DNA of 64,000 nucleotides from GMQP-bins7 sp963776565 (lineage in GTDB: Bacteria; Actinomycetota; Thermoleophilia; Gaiellales; Gaiellaceae), in assembly GCA_963776565.1 (NCBI GenBank), contig CAVZNF010000015.1, positions 434,001-498,000 of the forward strand, read 5' to 3'. The position numbers and the translations under genes were made by a program. A model generated the notes under the pieces. That model was not told the origin of the DNA, did no database searches, and was given only the letters and a program-made list of their open reading frames with translations. The stretch's first letter is position 1, and each line of letters opens with the position of its first letter. Positions 39,130 through 48,226 of this stretch are shown one piece after another.

Positions 39130-41136
39130 TCACGCCATGTCCTCCTTTCTCGCCTGCCGTGCGCCTTGCGTGACTCGGTCGAGCGCGATGCCGAGCGCAA
39201 GGATGGCGATCGAGGCGATGACGCCTTGCCCGAACTGGCCGCGGACGAGCCCCTGTGCGACCTCGTAGCCGAGGCCGCCCGAGCCGACGAGCCCGCCGAT
39301 CACGACGACGGCGAGCACCATGATGATCCCCTGGTTGACGCCCAGCATGATCGTGTCGCCGGCGAGGGGGATCTTGACCTTCCGAAGGATCTGCCCGCGG
39401 GTCGCCCCGAATGCCCCGGCCGCCTCGACGCGTCTCCGGTGCGACATCCTTGAGGCCACGCTCCACGAGACGGACGACGACAGGGAAGGCATAGAGCACG
39501 GCGGCCACGATCCCTGGGACGATCGAAACGGGCATCAGGTAGATGAACGGGATGATGTAGACGAGCTGCGGCAGCGTCTGCAGCACGTCGTTGACGGGGC
39601 GCACGACCCCCGAGACCGTGCGGCTCTCCGAGGCCCAGATACCGAGGCTGAAGCCGAGGATCACCGCGATGACCGTCGCGACGATGACCTGCGAGAGCGT
39701 GTCCATCGCGAGGGACCAGACGCCAATGAAGCCGATGAGCGCGAGCATGAGGAACGCGGTGATCGCGGGGCGGAGGCCGGAGATCACGAACGCGATGAGC
39801 GTCAGGCCGCCGAGCGTCTGAACCACGGTGCCTCCATCAGGAACGCCTGGAGCGGCAGCAGGAGATGCTCGAGGATGAAGTTGCCGATCGGCTCCGTGAT
39901 GTGGAAGACGAAGGAGGTCGGATCCTGCACGTAGTCGAGCACCTTCTGGATCTGCGCCAATATCCAGTCCTGCGCCGTCACGGTGCGCTGCCGCACGCCT
40001 GCCGCGTTCGGGAAGTCGCCGCTGACGCCGATCACCTTCGCCACGACGACCGTGCCCACGATCGCGGCGGTGACGGCGAGCGATTGAGCGCGCAGCCGCC
40101 GTTTCGCGGCGGCGTCGAGGTGGCGCTTCGTCGGGTCGGTCTGATCGGCGACGGCTTCGGTGATGCGGTCGAATGCCATCGCCATCACGACGATCACGGT
40201 GCCGGCGAGCATCGCGAGCGCAGGGTTCGAGAACAGCCCCGAGTTGACGACCGCGCCGAGCCCGCCTCCGCCGATGAGCCCGGCGATGACGACCATCGAG
40301 AGCGCGAAGAGGATCGTCTGGTTGAGGCCGAGGAGCAGCATCCGCCGCGACAGCGGGAGTTGCACCTTCAGCGAGCATCTGGCGCCCGGTCGCGCCCATG
40401 GACGCCGCGGCCTCGACCGTGTTCGAGCGGTACCCGACGGATGCCGAGCGCGGTGATGCGGATGCACGGCGGGATCGCGTAGATCATCGTCGCGACCACG
40501 GCAGCGGCATAACCGATCGAGAAGAAGAGGACGACCGGCATCAGATACGCGAACGCCGGGACGATCTGCGCGGCGTCGAGAATGGGCGTGATGCCGCGGT
40601 TGAAGCGGTCCGACCTCCCGGCGGCGACGCCGAGCGGGATGCCGATCGAGCGATCGAGATGCCGACTGCGGCGAGCATGAGCGCCAGCGTCTCCATGCTC
40701 TCCGCCCAGAGGCCTGAGAGGGCGAACGTCGCAAACGCGGCGAGCGCCCAGACGCGCGGCGCGCAGTCCTCCGAAACGCCATGACGAGGAGCGTGCCGGC
40801 AACGGTCGTGCCGATCCACGTGAGCCAGATGAGCAGGTCGTTGAACCAGGTCGACGAGGTTGTCCGCGAAGATCGCGGAAGCCGTCGAAGATCGTGAAGA
40901 GCAGCCCGCCTCCCCCTCCAGGCGCTGGTCGAGGAGCCACGTCTGGATCGCGTCGAACTTGCGCCTGCAGCCCGTTCCAGACGAGGTCGTTCGGCCACGG
41001 GTACTCGCTCTTCCAGCCGCGGTAGGCGAGCCACATCACGCCGATGATCGCCCCGACCTGGACGATCTTCCCGCGCCACCACGGGACGTGCGAGACGGCC
41101 GCGGATGGGCAAGGGGGTCTCCGTGATCGTCGACAC
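39130..41136 (-). CDS. Betaine-type ABC transporter permease, two permease domains fused
   Basis: About 665 residues. Two homologous BPD_transp_1 (ProW/OpuAB-like) domains in one chain. The first has QLPLSRRMLLLGLNQTILFA and VVIAGLIGGGGLGAVVNSGL; the second has KIPLAGDTIMLGVNQGIIMV and VVIGGLVGSGGLGYEVAQGL. Both carry the EAA-loop region (SMGATGRQMLAKVQLPL; AFGATRGQILRKVKIPL) and multiple helices. The duplication means one protein could replace a permease dimer. GTG start 5 bp after the ATPase stop. Frame breaks near 41095, 40970, 40770, 40650, 40440, 40380, 39828 and 39435. Confidence 0.82.
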
Positions 41137-41140
41137 GCGC

Positions 41141-42223
41141 CTAGCCCTCCTCTTCGGCGATCGCGCGCAGGACGGCGTCGCGGTCGACGATGCCGACGAT
41201 CTGTGCCGTCCTCCATGCAGCAGACCGGCTTCTCGCTCGCGGCGAGCGACCGGCAGCGGCCTTCCGCATCGTGGTGGTCGACGTCGAGCCTCGGGCCGTC
41301 GGTCGTGTCGCCGGGCCGGGCGTCGCGCATGATCCAGCGCAGGGTCAGGACATGGCTGCGCGGGATGTCGCGCGTGAAGTTCTCGACGTAGTCGTCTGCC
41401 GGCGAGCCGACGAGCTCCTCGGGCGTGCCGAGCTGGACGATAGCGCCGTCGCGCATGATCGCGATCCGGTCTCCCAGCCGGAGAGCCTCGGGCAGATCGT
41501 GCGTGATGAACATCGTCGTCTTGCCGATCTCCTGTTGGAGCCGCATGACCTCGTCCTGCATGTCGCGCCGGATGAGCGGGTCGAGAGCGCTGAACGGCTC
41601 GTCGTAGAGCATCACCTCGGGGTTGCCCGCGAACGCGCGCGCGACGCCGACGCGCTGCTGCATGCCGCCGGAGAGCTGATCGGGGAACTGGTTCGCGACG
41701 TCCTCGAGACCGACCAGGCGCAGCACCTCGTGCGCGCGCTCGTGCCGCTCGCGCTTGCCCACTCCCTGCACCTCGAGGCCGAAGGCGACGTTGTCGATCA
41801 CGCGGCGGTGCGCGAGCAGGCCGAAGTGCTGGAAGACCATCGAGACGGAGTGCCGGCGCAGCTCACGAAGCTCCTCGCGGTCGGCGGCCATGACGTCATG
41901 ACCGGCGATCTCGATCTCCCGGCGGTCGGCTCGATCAGGCGGATGAGCGTCCGCACGAGCGTCGACTTGCCCGAGCCCGAGAGGCCCATGACGACGAACA
42001 CCTCGCCCGGCCAGACCTCGAGCGAGACGTCGCTGACGGCGACGACGCAGCCCGTCTTCGCGCGCAGCTCACCGCGCGGAAGGTCGGCGTCGGGTGAGCC
42101 GACGAGCCGCTCCGGGTTCGGCCCGAAGACCTTCCAGATGCCCTCGGCGCGGATGACGGGTGCGCTCGTGCGATCGACGCTATGCCGCGTTCCTGCAGGA
42201 GCGGTCTCGGCCGTCTCCGTCAT
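41141..42223 (-). CDS. Betaine-type ABC transporter ATP-binding protein with CBS region (ProV/OpuAA-like)
   Basis: About 360 residues. Walker A MGLSGSGKSTLVRTLIRLIE, Q-loop MVFQHFGLL, signature LSGGMQQRVGVARAF, Walker B VMLYDEPFSALDPL and switch His FITHDLPEAL. The tail after residue 280 resembles a CBS pair (IVGIVDRDAVLRAIAEEEG), which senses ionic strength or ligands in OpuA-type systems. First gene of the transporter operon; ATG at 42223 lies 11 bp after a perfect palindrome. Breaks near 41930 and in the CBS region (41210-41290). Confidence 0.85.
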
Positions 42224-42234
42224 GCGCGCGCCGC

Positions 42235-42244
42235 TGATATATCA
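42235..42244. promoter_or_regulatory. Perfect palindrome TGATATATCA, candidate GntR operator
   Basis: TGATATATCA is AT-rich in otherwise high-GC DNA and lies 11 bp upstream of the transporter ATPase start. The near-identical TGATATATGA precedes the dehydrogenase gene. It could also act as a -10 element. The rest of the 42224-42329 gap holds nothing I recognise. Confidence 0.5.
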
Positions 42245-42329
42245 CTCTGCTTCGCGCCTGTCTACCAGCAGAAGGAACGCGACGATACGCCCAGCTCGAT
42301 CTCACGAAGCTCTGTGGCGCGACACGACT

Positions 42330-42812
42330 CTAGATCGTCTTGAACTGCTCGAACGGCTGGCGGCAGTCCTCGCAGTAGCGAATCGAGCGGCACGGCGTCG
42401 GGCCGAAGAGGTTCTCGAGCTTCGTCTCCGTCGAGCCGCAGTACGGGCAGCGGAAACCGCGCTGGAGCTGCACGAGCTCCAGTCGTCCGGCCGGCCTCGG
42501 GGTGGGCGGCGCGAAGCCGGCCACGCGAAGCTTCTCGCGGCCCTCGGCTGTTATGTCGTCCGTCGACCAGGAGTCGTCGAGTCGGACACGGATGTCGGGG
42601 GTCGCACCGAGCTCAGCGATCGTCGCCTCCATCGCTCGTTGCATGACCTCGAGCGCGGGGCAGCCCATGAAGGTTGGCGTGAAGTCGACCCGAACCGTGC
42701 CGTTGTCGACAGCGACGTCCTTCACGACGCCGAGGTCGACGAGCGAGATGACTGGGATCTCCGGGTCGGGAATGTCGGCGAGCGCCTCCCAGACCTCGTC
42801 GGCCGTCACCAT
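42330..42812 (-). CDS. paaD: Phenylacetyl-CoA oxygenase assembly protein PaaD
   Basis: A 160-residue protein. DUF59/MIP18-type N-terminus (VWEALADIPDPEIPVISLVD, FMGCPALEVMQRAM) and a C-terminal zinc-ribbon part (CPYCGSTETKLENLFGPTPC, YCEDCRQPFEQFKTI). It is thought to assist Fe-S maturation of the PaaABCE oxygenase. ATG at 42812 overlaps the paaC stop. The frame is clean. Confidence 0.88.
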   Translation of the reverse strand: MVTADEVWEALADIPDPEIPVISLVDLGVVKDVAVDNGTVRVDFTPTFMGCPALEVMQRAMEATIAELGATPDIRVRLDDSWSTDDITAEGREKLRVAGFAPPTPRPAGRLELVQLQRGFRCPYCGSTETKLENLFGPTPCRSIRYCEDCRQPFEQFKTI

Positions 42813-43478
42813 TGCGACCCGGGGGGAGCGGAGCGCCGCACCATCGTCATCTCCTCCCACAGCTCCGCAAGCTCCGCTTCGTGGACGCCGCGCGGGACCG
42901 CCTCGACGTCCGGGAGCGCACGTCCAAGGCGCTCGCCGGCGCGGGCCTTCAGCTCGGGTCGTAGCTCGGTCATCGAGGACGCCAAGGGCATAGGGCCACA
43001 GCTCGTCGACCGCTTCGTTCAGTCGCGAGCTTCCCTCGTCGGTCGCGAGCAGGCGGTCGATCCACATCTCCGCGTGCATCCGGTGGTACGCCTCCTCGCG
43101 ATCGATCTTCGCGGCGAGGCCGGCGATCTCCGGGTCGTCGGAGGCCTTGAGCGCGGCGAGGCGGATCTCGTCGGCGGTCTCGTAGAGCCAGTGCCGCGCG
43201 ATCGTGCGCGCCCACTCGAGACGGCGGAGCTCGACGAGCGGAGCCGAGCGGTACTCGTCCGGCTTGCGATCGAACGCGAGCTCGTCGGCGGTCGTGCCGA
43301 GCTCCGCGGCGGCGAGCTCGTAGAGCGCGCGCGCATGTCCGATCTCGTTCTGCGCGATCGACGAGAACGCGACGTCCTCCTCGAGGAAGGGCGCGATCCC
43401 CGTCCACTCCGAGTTCCGCCAGCCGAGGATGAGCTCGTCGTCGGCGAGCGAGAGGAGGAGGTCGGTGCGCTTGCTCAC
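42806..43478 (-). CDS. paaC: Phenylacetyl-CoA oxygenase structural subunit PaaC
   Basis: About 222 residues: LADDELILGWRNSEWTGIAP, EEDVAFSSIAQNEIGHARAL, EWARTIARHWLYETADEIRL, KIDREEAYHRMHAEMWIDRL. It pairs with PaaA to form the catalytic core, though PaaC itself does not hold the working diiron centre in characterised systems. Two frame changes near 42985 and 42840-42900 interrupt the C-terminus; the last segment reads ELAELWEEMTMVRRSAPPGS. GTG start overlaps the paaB stop. Confidence 0.87.
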
Positions 43479-43777
43479 GCTGCGTCCCCTGCTCCCGGCG
43501 CCATGTCGAGCGTCCCGGCGCGCTCGCGCGCCTCGTGCAGCCGAGCTTTGATCGAGTAGCCGTCGACCCGGCGGTACTTCATCTCGAACTCGTCTGGGAA
43601 CTCGTCGATCTCGCTGACTGCCTCCCGCGGGACGAGCCAGAGGGCGACCGACTCCTGACGGCGCGCGTACTGCTCGCGCGCGTAGATCTCCGCGAACTGC
43701 TCGTCCGGCGCGTCCACCGAGCCCGCATGCTGGAAGGCCTGCCCCTTCCGCTCCTGCCGGAAGACCTCGTAGATCAC
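43475..43777 (-). CDS. paaB: Phenylacetyl-CoA oxygenase subunit PaaB
   Basis: A 100-residue protein, MIYEVFRQERKGQAFQHAGS, with YAREQYARRQESVALWLVPR, typical PaaB in size and sequence. It bridges the PaaAC units. Overlaps paaA and paaC by 4 bp on each side, so the cluster is translationally coupled. Confidence 0.9.
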   Translation of the reverse strand: MIYEVFRQERKGQAFQHAGSVDAPDEQFAEIYAREQYARRQESVALWLVPREAVSEIDEFPDEFEMKYRRVDGYSIKARLHEARERAGTLDMAPGAGDAA

Positions 43778-44676
43778 GCGGCCTCCGCGAGCACCGCCTG
43801 CTCGACCCAGGCCACGTCCTCGCGTGAGAGCCTCCGAAATGCGAGCCGCTCAGCCGACGCCGGGCCGTGCCCGGTCACGACCGCGCGCAGCTTCTCCCAG
43901 TCGGGCTCGGTGTAGAGCCACGTCCCCGTTTCCGCGTCCTTGCGCAACGCGGGATCCGGAATCGTGAGGCCAAGCTCGCGGATCTGCGGCACGTAGCCCT
44001 CGAGGAACTGCTGGCGCGCCTCTTCGTTTCCCTGGCTCTTGATCCGCCAGAGGACCATCGGATCCTCGTCCGCCGGAATCGGGTTTCCGTGGAACTGCAT
44101 GAGCGGCGCCCACCAGCGGTCGAGCGCTTCCTGCACGAGCCCGAACTGCTCGTCAGTGCCGGTCACCATCGCGAGGATCACGTCGCGACCGTGGAGGATG
44201 TGGAACGACTCCTCCCAGCAGATCTTCTTCATGATCCGCGCGTACGGCGCGTACGAGCACTTGAGGAGCGCCTTCTGCGAGACGATCGCGGCGGCGTCCA
44301 CGAGCCACGCGATCACGCCGACGTCGCCCCACGTCTTCGTCGGGTAGTGGAAGACGTTGTGGAACTTCGCCTTGCCCGAGACGAGATCGTCGAGGCAGGC
44401 GCTGCGCGGCTTGCCGAGGTCCTCGACCACGCGGTAGATGAGCTGCGCGTGCCCGACCTCGTCCTGGATCTTCGCGGTGAGCGCGAGCTTCCGCTGCAGC
44501 GTGGGCGCGCGGAGGATCCAGTCGCGCTCGGGAAGCACGCCCATCAGCTCCGAGTTGCCGTGCATCTCGATGAACTTGACGAGCCGGGCGCGGTACTCGT
44601 CCGGCATCCAGTCTCCGGTCTCGACCTGCCCGCCGGACTGGACGTAGTCGAGGAACTCCTGCGTGCGCGTGTCCAC
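43774..44676 (-). CDS. paaA: Phenylacetyl-CoA monooxygenase catalytic subunit PaaA
   Basis: A 300-residue diiron oxygenase subunit. Iron-ligand segments AKIQDEVGHAQLIYRVVEDL and CWEESFHILHGRDVILAMVT are intact, as are YPTKTWGDVGVIAWLVDAAA and WWAPLMQFHGNPIPADEDPM. It epoxidises the ring of phenylacetyl-CoA. GTG start with GGAGG upstream. First gene of paaABCD; the reductase gene paaE is not in the window. Control is probably by the divergent TetR regulator. Confidence 0.92.
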   Translation of the reverse strand: MDTRTQEFLDYVQSGGQVETGDWMPDEYRARLVKFIEMHGNSELMGVLPERDWILRAPTLQRKLALTAKIQDEVGHAQLIYRVVEDLGKPRSACLDDLVSGKAKFHNVFHYPTKTWGDVGVIAWLVDAAAIVSQKALLKCSYAPYARIMKKICWEESFHILHGRDVILAMVTGTDEQFGLVQEALDRWWAPLMQFHGNPIPADEDPMVLWRIKSQGNEEARQQFLEGYVPQIRELGLTIPDPALRKDAETGTWLYTEPDWEKLRAVVTGHGPASAERLAFRRLSREDVAWVEQAVLAEAA

Positions 44677-44693
44677 GATGGTGGCCTCCCTAC

Positions 44694-44707
44694 CGAACGG
44701 TCGTTAG
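44694..44707. promoter_or_regulatory. PaaR-type operator between paaA and the TetR gene
   Basis: CGAACGGTCGTTAG fits exactly the pseudopalindrome CNAACGNNCGTTNG that I recall for Thermus PaaR, a TetR-family repressor released by phenylacetyl-CoA. It sits 18 bp upstream of paaA and 12 bp upstream of the TetR start. Confidence 0.7.
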
Positions 44708-44718
44708 CATCGAGTGTA

Positions 44719-45294
44719 ATGGCTACGAGACGGGAAGCGCTGACCCGGGAAGCCGCGCGGCTCTTCGCCGAGCGGGGCTTCCACGGCACGTCGATGGACG
44801 CGCTCGCCCAGGGTTTCGGTGTCCAGAAGGGCTCGCTCTACTCGCTGATCGGCTCCAAGCAGGAGCTCCTCTACGAGGCGATGCGCGAGGGCGCCCGCGC
44901 CTTCCACGCTGCTCTCGACGCGGTGCCCGAGGATGCGCCGGCCATCGAACGCGTGCGATCGGCGCTGCGTGGCCATCTGCGTGTCGTTGCAGAGCAGCTC
45001 GACGTCGCCACGGTGTTCACCCGGGAGTGGCGTTACCTCGAGGGTGAGCACCGCGACGAGATCGTCGCCGAGCGTCGGCGCTACGAGGAACGATGGCGCG
45101 CGCTCTTCCGCGAGGGCGTCGAGTCTGGAGACCTCCGCACCGACCTCGACTCGGGCGCGGCGACGCTGCTCGTCCTCTCGGCGGCGAACTGGGCATACAC
45201 ATGGCTCGAGCCGGGACGCGACACCGACGAGCTCGCGGATCGCTTCCTGGCGATCCTCGTCGACGGCATTCGCGGCTACGCGACGCCGCGGTGA
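44719..45294 (+). CDS. TetR-family regulator, probable PaaR
   Basis: A 191-residue protein. N-terminal HTH ALTREAARLFAERGFHGTSM then DALAQGFGVQKGSLYSLIGS, with a TetR ligand domain behind. Divergent from paaABCD and preceded by a PaaR-like operator, so it is probably the phenylacetyl-CoA-responsive repressor of the cluster. ATG at 44719. The stop overlaps the GTG of the next gene (GTGA), so it may be co-transcribed with it. Confidence 0.8.
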   Translation: MATRREALTREAARLFAERGFHGTSMDALAQGFGVQKGSLYSLIGSKQELLYEAMREGARAFHAALDAVPEDAPAIERVRSALRGHLRVVAEQLDVATVFTREWRYLEGEHRDEIVAERRRYEERWRALFREGVESGDLRTDLDSGAATLLVLSAANWAYTWLEPGRDTDELADRFLAILVDGIRGYATPR

Positions 45295-46161
45295 GCGCCC
45301 TTCTGATCGTCAATCCGTTCGCGTCCGGTGTGGACGAGCATCGGCTCGCTGCCGTGCAAGCGTCGCTTCCGGAGGGAACCGAGACTCGCCTCACCACGGC
45401 GGCCGGTGAGGCGACGGAGATCGCCCGCGAGGCCGGCGGGGCGACAGCGATCTACGTGCTCGGCGGCGACGGCACGTACAACGAGGTGCTCAACGGCGTC
45501 GTGGCCGACGTGCCGCTCGGCTTCCTCCCGGGCGGCGGCACGAGCGTGCTCCCGCGAGCGCTCGGACTGCCGCGGAGCCCGGTCAAGGCCGCGCAGCGCG
45601 TCTCTCGAGGGCACGACACGGCGGATCGGCCTCGGGCGCGTCAACGGCCGCCGTTTCGGCTTCAACGCGGGGCTCGGCTTCGACGCGGAGCTCGTTCGCA
45701 AGGTCGACCAGATCGGCCGTACTCCGGACGGGAGACGGCCTGGTGACATCGCGTTCATGAAGGTCGCGGCGAGCGTGCTCTGGACGCGGAACGCGCGTTT
45801 CGACGAGCAGCTCGAGGTCGAGGGAGCCGGACGCGCGGCGTTCGTGCTCGTGGCGAACTGCTCGCCGTACACCTTCGCGGGCGCCAGGGCGCTGGACCTC
45901 GTTCCGGGTGCGGACTTCGACGCGGGCCTCGCGTACCTCGCGCCCGTGAGCCTGCGAGCTCGGGACCTCCCGGGCGTCCTGGTTCACGGCGTACGAGGCT
46001 CCGGTCTCAAGGAGGGGAAGGCGCTCTCCGCTCGCGATCTCGACCGCATCGTCGTCCGCTGCGACCACCCGCTTCCGCTGCAGGTGGACGGCGAAGACGC
46101 GGGGGACGTCACCGAAGCCGTGTACGAGGCCGAGCGCGACGCCGTGACCGTGCTCGTCTGA
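45291..46161 (+). CDS. Diacylglycerol kinase-like (DagK_cat) lipid kinase
   Basis: About 290 residues: SALLIVNPFASG, VLGGDGTYNEVLNGV (nucleotide-binding GGDGT), LGFLPGGGTSVLPRALGLPR, FGFNAGLGFDAELV, PYTFAGARALDLVPGADFDA, LPLQVDGEDAG. Fits the YegS/DgkB lipid-kinase family. One extra T at about 45606 (gtcTctcgag) breaks the frame. GTG start overlaps the TetR stop. Substrate (diacylglycerol, sphingoid or other lipid) unknown. Confidence 0.82.
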
Positions 46162-46176
46162 CACACTGCCGCGCCG

Positions 46177-47254
46177 ATGAGCAGCGTGCTCCCTGCTGAA
46201 GGAGACCTGCGCCGCGTCATCGGTGACGGTGCAGCCATTCCGGACGGTGAGGTCGACGGTCTCTCGCACGACGACCTGCTCGCGCTCTACCGCAACCTCG
46301 TACTGCTGCGGACGTACGACGAGCGCTCGGTGATCTATCACCGGCAGGGCCGCATCGGCACGTACGCGATCTTCTGGAACCACGAGGCGATGCAGGCCGG
46401 CTCCGTGTTCGCGCTCGAGGATCGCGACTGGATCTTCCCGAGCCTACCGCGAGTCGGCGATCGGGCTGCTCCGCGGCATGCCGGCGTCGACCGTGCTCTC
46501 GCTGGTGGCGGGGACATCCGGCGGGGTGGTGGAACCCACGGGAGCTACAACGTCGCGTCGATCTGCGTCCCGATTGGGACGCACGTCCCGCACGCGGTCG
46601 GATTCGCGTGGGGCTCGCGGCTGAAGGGCGAGGACCGGGTTGCGCTCACGTTACTTCGGCGACGGCGCGACGTCCGAAGGTGCCGTTCCACGAAGGCGGC
46701 GACGTTCGCCGGGGTGATGAAGGCGCCGGTCGATCCTGCTTCTGCAACAACAACCAGTGGGCGATCTCGACGCCGATCTCGGAGCAGACCGCGGCCGACG
46801 AACCTCGCCGACAAGGCGATCGGCTACGGCATGCCCGGGGTGCGCGTCGACGGAGGCGACGTCCTCGCGGTCTACGAGGCGACGCGCGACGCCGTCGAGC
46901 GGGCGCGAGCGGGCGACGGGGCGACGTTCATCGAAGCCGTGACTTATCGCGCCGCGCCGCATGCAACCGCGGACGATCCGTCGATCTACATCGACCCCGA
47001 GCGAGTCGAGGAGGAGACGCGAGAACGAGTGCGTCGGCCGATACGAGCGGTACCTGCGGCGCGTCGGCGTCCTCACCGACGAGCTCGCGGAAGCCGTGAA
47101 GGCCGAGGCGCTCGAGCTCATGCGCGCCGGGATCACCGCCGCCGAGGCAGAGCCGCCGGCGGACCCCGCGCTCGTCTTCGAGCACGCGTACGCCGACCCG
47201 CCGCCGTCGCAGGCGCACGACCTCGCCGAGCTCAGGAGGATCCTCGGCAGATGA
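46177..47254 (+). CDS. 2-oxoacid dehydrogenase E1 component, alpha subunit
   Basis: About 357 residues. GLSHDDLLALYRNLVLLRTY, GRIGTYAIFWNHEAMQAGS, then the thiamine-diphosphate motif GDGATSEGAFHEGATFAGVM with NNNQWAISTP, and YRAAPHATADDPSIY. Part of a pyruvate or branched-chain 2-oxoacid dehydrogenase. Seven insertions (near 46444, 46545, 46651, 46672, 46733, 46791, 46990) break the frame, each cured by removing one base. The stop overlaps the beta-subunit ATG. Confidence 0.82.
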
Positions 47255-48226
47255 GCTGAGCGTCTTCTCGTCGAGGCCGTGAACGACGCGCTCCACGTCG
47301 AGATGGAGCGCGACGCGACCGTCATGGTGATGGGCGAGGACGTCGGCAAGCTCGGCGGCGTCTTCCGGGCCACGGCGGGGCTGCAGGAGCGGTTCGGCGT
47401 CGATCGCTGCGTGGACACGCCGCTCGCCGAGGCGGGAATCCTCGGGACGGCCGTCGGTCTCTGCATGGCGGGCTGGCGCCCGGTCGTCGAGATGCAGTAC
47501 GACGCCTTCAGCTATCCGGCGCTCGATCAGCTGATCAACCACGTCGGTCGCTATCGCTGGCGGACGCGCGGGGCGATGTCGTTCCCGCTCACGATCCGCA
47601 TGCCGTACGGCGGCGGCGTGCGCGCGCCCGAGCTGCACGACGACTCGCCGGAGACGTACTACGTCCACACGCCTGGGGTGAAGGTCGCGATCCCGTCGAA
47701 CCCCGCGGACGCGAAGGGCTTGCTCGCTGCGGCGATCCGCGATCCGGATCCCGTCGTCGTCCTCGAGCCGAAGCTCCACTACCGCACGTCCAAGGAGGAC
47801 GTTCCCGACGGAGAGCACATCGTTCCGCTCGGCGAGTCGCGGATCGCGCGCGAGGGCTCCGATCTCACGATCGTGGCCTACGGGGCGATGGTGCACGTCG
47901 CGCTCGCGGCTGCAGACGCCCTCGTGGACGAGGCGTCGTGCGAGGTGCTCGACCTGCGCTCGCTCAAGCCGCTCGACGAGGACGGCCTCCTCGCGTCGGT
48001 CGCCCGAACGGGGCGCGTCGTCGTCGTGCAGGAAGCTCCGCGCGTCTGTGGCTTCGCCGCCGAGGTGGCGGCCGTCCTCGCGGAGAAGGCGATCTTCGAC
48101 CTGCGGGGGCCAGTGGTGCGCGTGACCGGATACGACGTTCCGTATCCGTACTGGCAGATCGAGGACGCGTACATGCCGTCGGTCGAGCGCGTCGTCGACG
48201 CGGTTCGCCGAGTTCTCGCCGCCTAG
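47251..48226 (+). CDS. 2-oxoacid dehydrogenase E1 component, beta subunit
   Basis: About 324 residues: MVMGEDVGKLGGVFRATAGL, DTPLAEAGILGTAVGLCMAG, EMQYDAFSYPALDQLINHVG, ESRIAREGSDLTIVAYG, VTGYDVPYPYWQIEDAYMPS. The ATG at 47251 (MSERLLVEAVNDALHVEMER after removing one T near 47257) gives the family N-terminus and an ATGA overlap with the alpha subunit. Without that correction the first start is GTG 47279. The C-terminal motif YPYWQIEDAYMP resembles branched-chain E1beta. Confidence 0.87.

Noticed and set aside
42330..43478. A PaaC-PaaD fusion of 382 residues
   Set aside because: PaaC has its own out-of-frame ending (MVRRSAPPGS, stop 42806) and PaaD its own ATG at 42812; the fusion comes from an indel.
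1700..47300. Genome-wide programmed +1 frameshifting
   Set aside because: There is no common slippery sequence or stop at the shift sites. Many shifts per gene, together with one homopolymer deletion, fit consensus error better.
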